From: Lentisphaerota bacterium
Lineage (GTDB): Bacteria > Verrucomicrobiota > Lentisphaeria > Oligosphaerales > Oligosphaeraceae
Direction: 5' to 3'
Length of the DNA: 5,965 bases
Assembly: GCA_012800625.1 (NCBI GenBank)
Contig: JAAZIY010000309.1
Coordinates: 1-5,965 of the forward strand
Below the pieces are notes generated by a model, which was not told the DNA's origin, did no database searches, and saw nothing but the letters and a program-made list of their open reading frames with translations. The position numbers and the translations under genes were made by a program. Shown here piece after piece: positions 5,895-5,965 of the stretch. How positions within the stretch are numbered: position 1 is the stretch's first letter; every line of letters begins with the position of its first letter.

Positions 5895-5908
5895 GTTAAG
5901 CATGGTTA

Positions 5909-5923
5909 TGCGCCTACAGCGCA
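5909..5923. repeat. Short hairpin TGCGC-CTACA-GCGCA
   Basis: Five perfect base pairs enclose a 5-nt loop. On its own this would be unremarkable, but it is the fourth hairpin in about 135 bp and continues the series at the right edge. Confidence 0.45.
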
Positions 5924-5965
5924 AGTAGATACGCCATTTTATAGTAAACTGTGCTAAGAGACTAA

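Larger units (their letters stand above)
4748..5965. other. Gene-free, repeat-rich intergenic region of about 1.2 kb
   Basis: No open reading frame here has a convincing ribosome-binding site, domain or sustained coding character. The longer ones cross the repeats and are explained by them. From left to right it contains a 19-nt motif in a hairpin, a triple decamer, REP-like palindromes in both orientations, an imperfect tandem of about 86 bp, a GC-rich hairpin, an AT-richer stretch (about 5455-5780) with TCCGGACA boxes, and four hairpins before the window edge. No tRNA, rRNA, CRISPR array or intact transposase gene was seen. Confidence 0.75.

Overview
The window holds two complete plus-strand genes followed by about 1.2 kb of gene-free, repeat-rich DNA. 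The carB protein is of bacterial type. The coding regions are moderately GC-rich, while the leader and part of the distal spacer are AT-richer. Both genes use the isoleucine codon ATA often, which suggests they share one genome. I cannot name the lineage. The scattered palindromic repeats and the ACACGAAGAC tandem are of a kind I associate with large genomes of uncultured environmental bacteria, but that is a weak impression.

Layout. Positions 1-286 are an AT-rich leader with a possible promoter, a small dyad and a strong Shine-Dalgarno for the first gene. Positions 287-3490 encode carB, the large subunit of carbamoyl-phosphate synthetase, complete and with all expected domains. A stem-loop with a T-rich tail at 3516-3557 probably ends its transcript. 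Positions 3585-4724 encode a 379-residue protein with an N-terminal SprT-like zinc-metallopeptidase domain (HELAH, with a later His-Gly) joined to a DUF2786 segment and a conserved C-terminal region. Its function is unknown. A hairpin overlaps its stop codon.

Positions 4748-5965 hold no convincing gene. They are a mosaic of short repeats: four copies of a 19-nt motif (TTARAYCCCGTCYAAAAAG and variants), four copies of a roughly 28-nt REP-like palindrome in two opposite orientations, an imperfect tandem of about 86 bp, a triple decamer, a separated 17-nt direct repeat, several TCCGGACA boxes, and a run of four compact hairpins at the right end.

The two genes show no functional link. carB serves pyrimidine and arginine synthesis; the second gene looks like an accessory protein and appears to be transcribed separately. 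No carA or other pyrimidine gene is visible. I found no convincing new multi-gene system. The least explained parts are the SprT/DUF2786 protein and the repeat mosaic.
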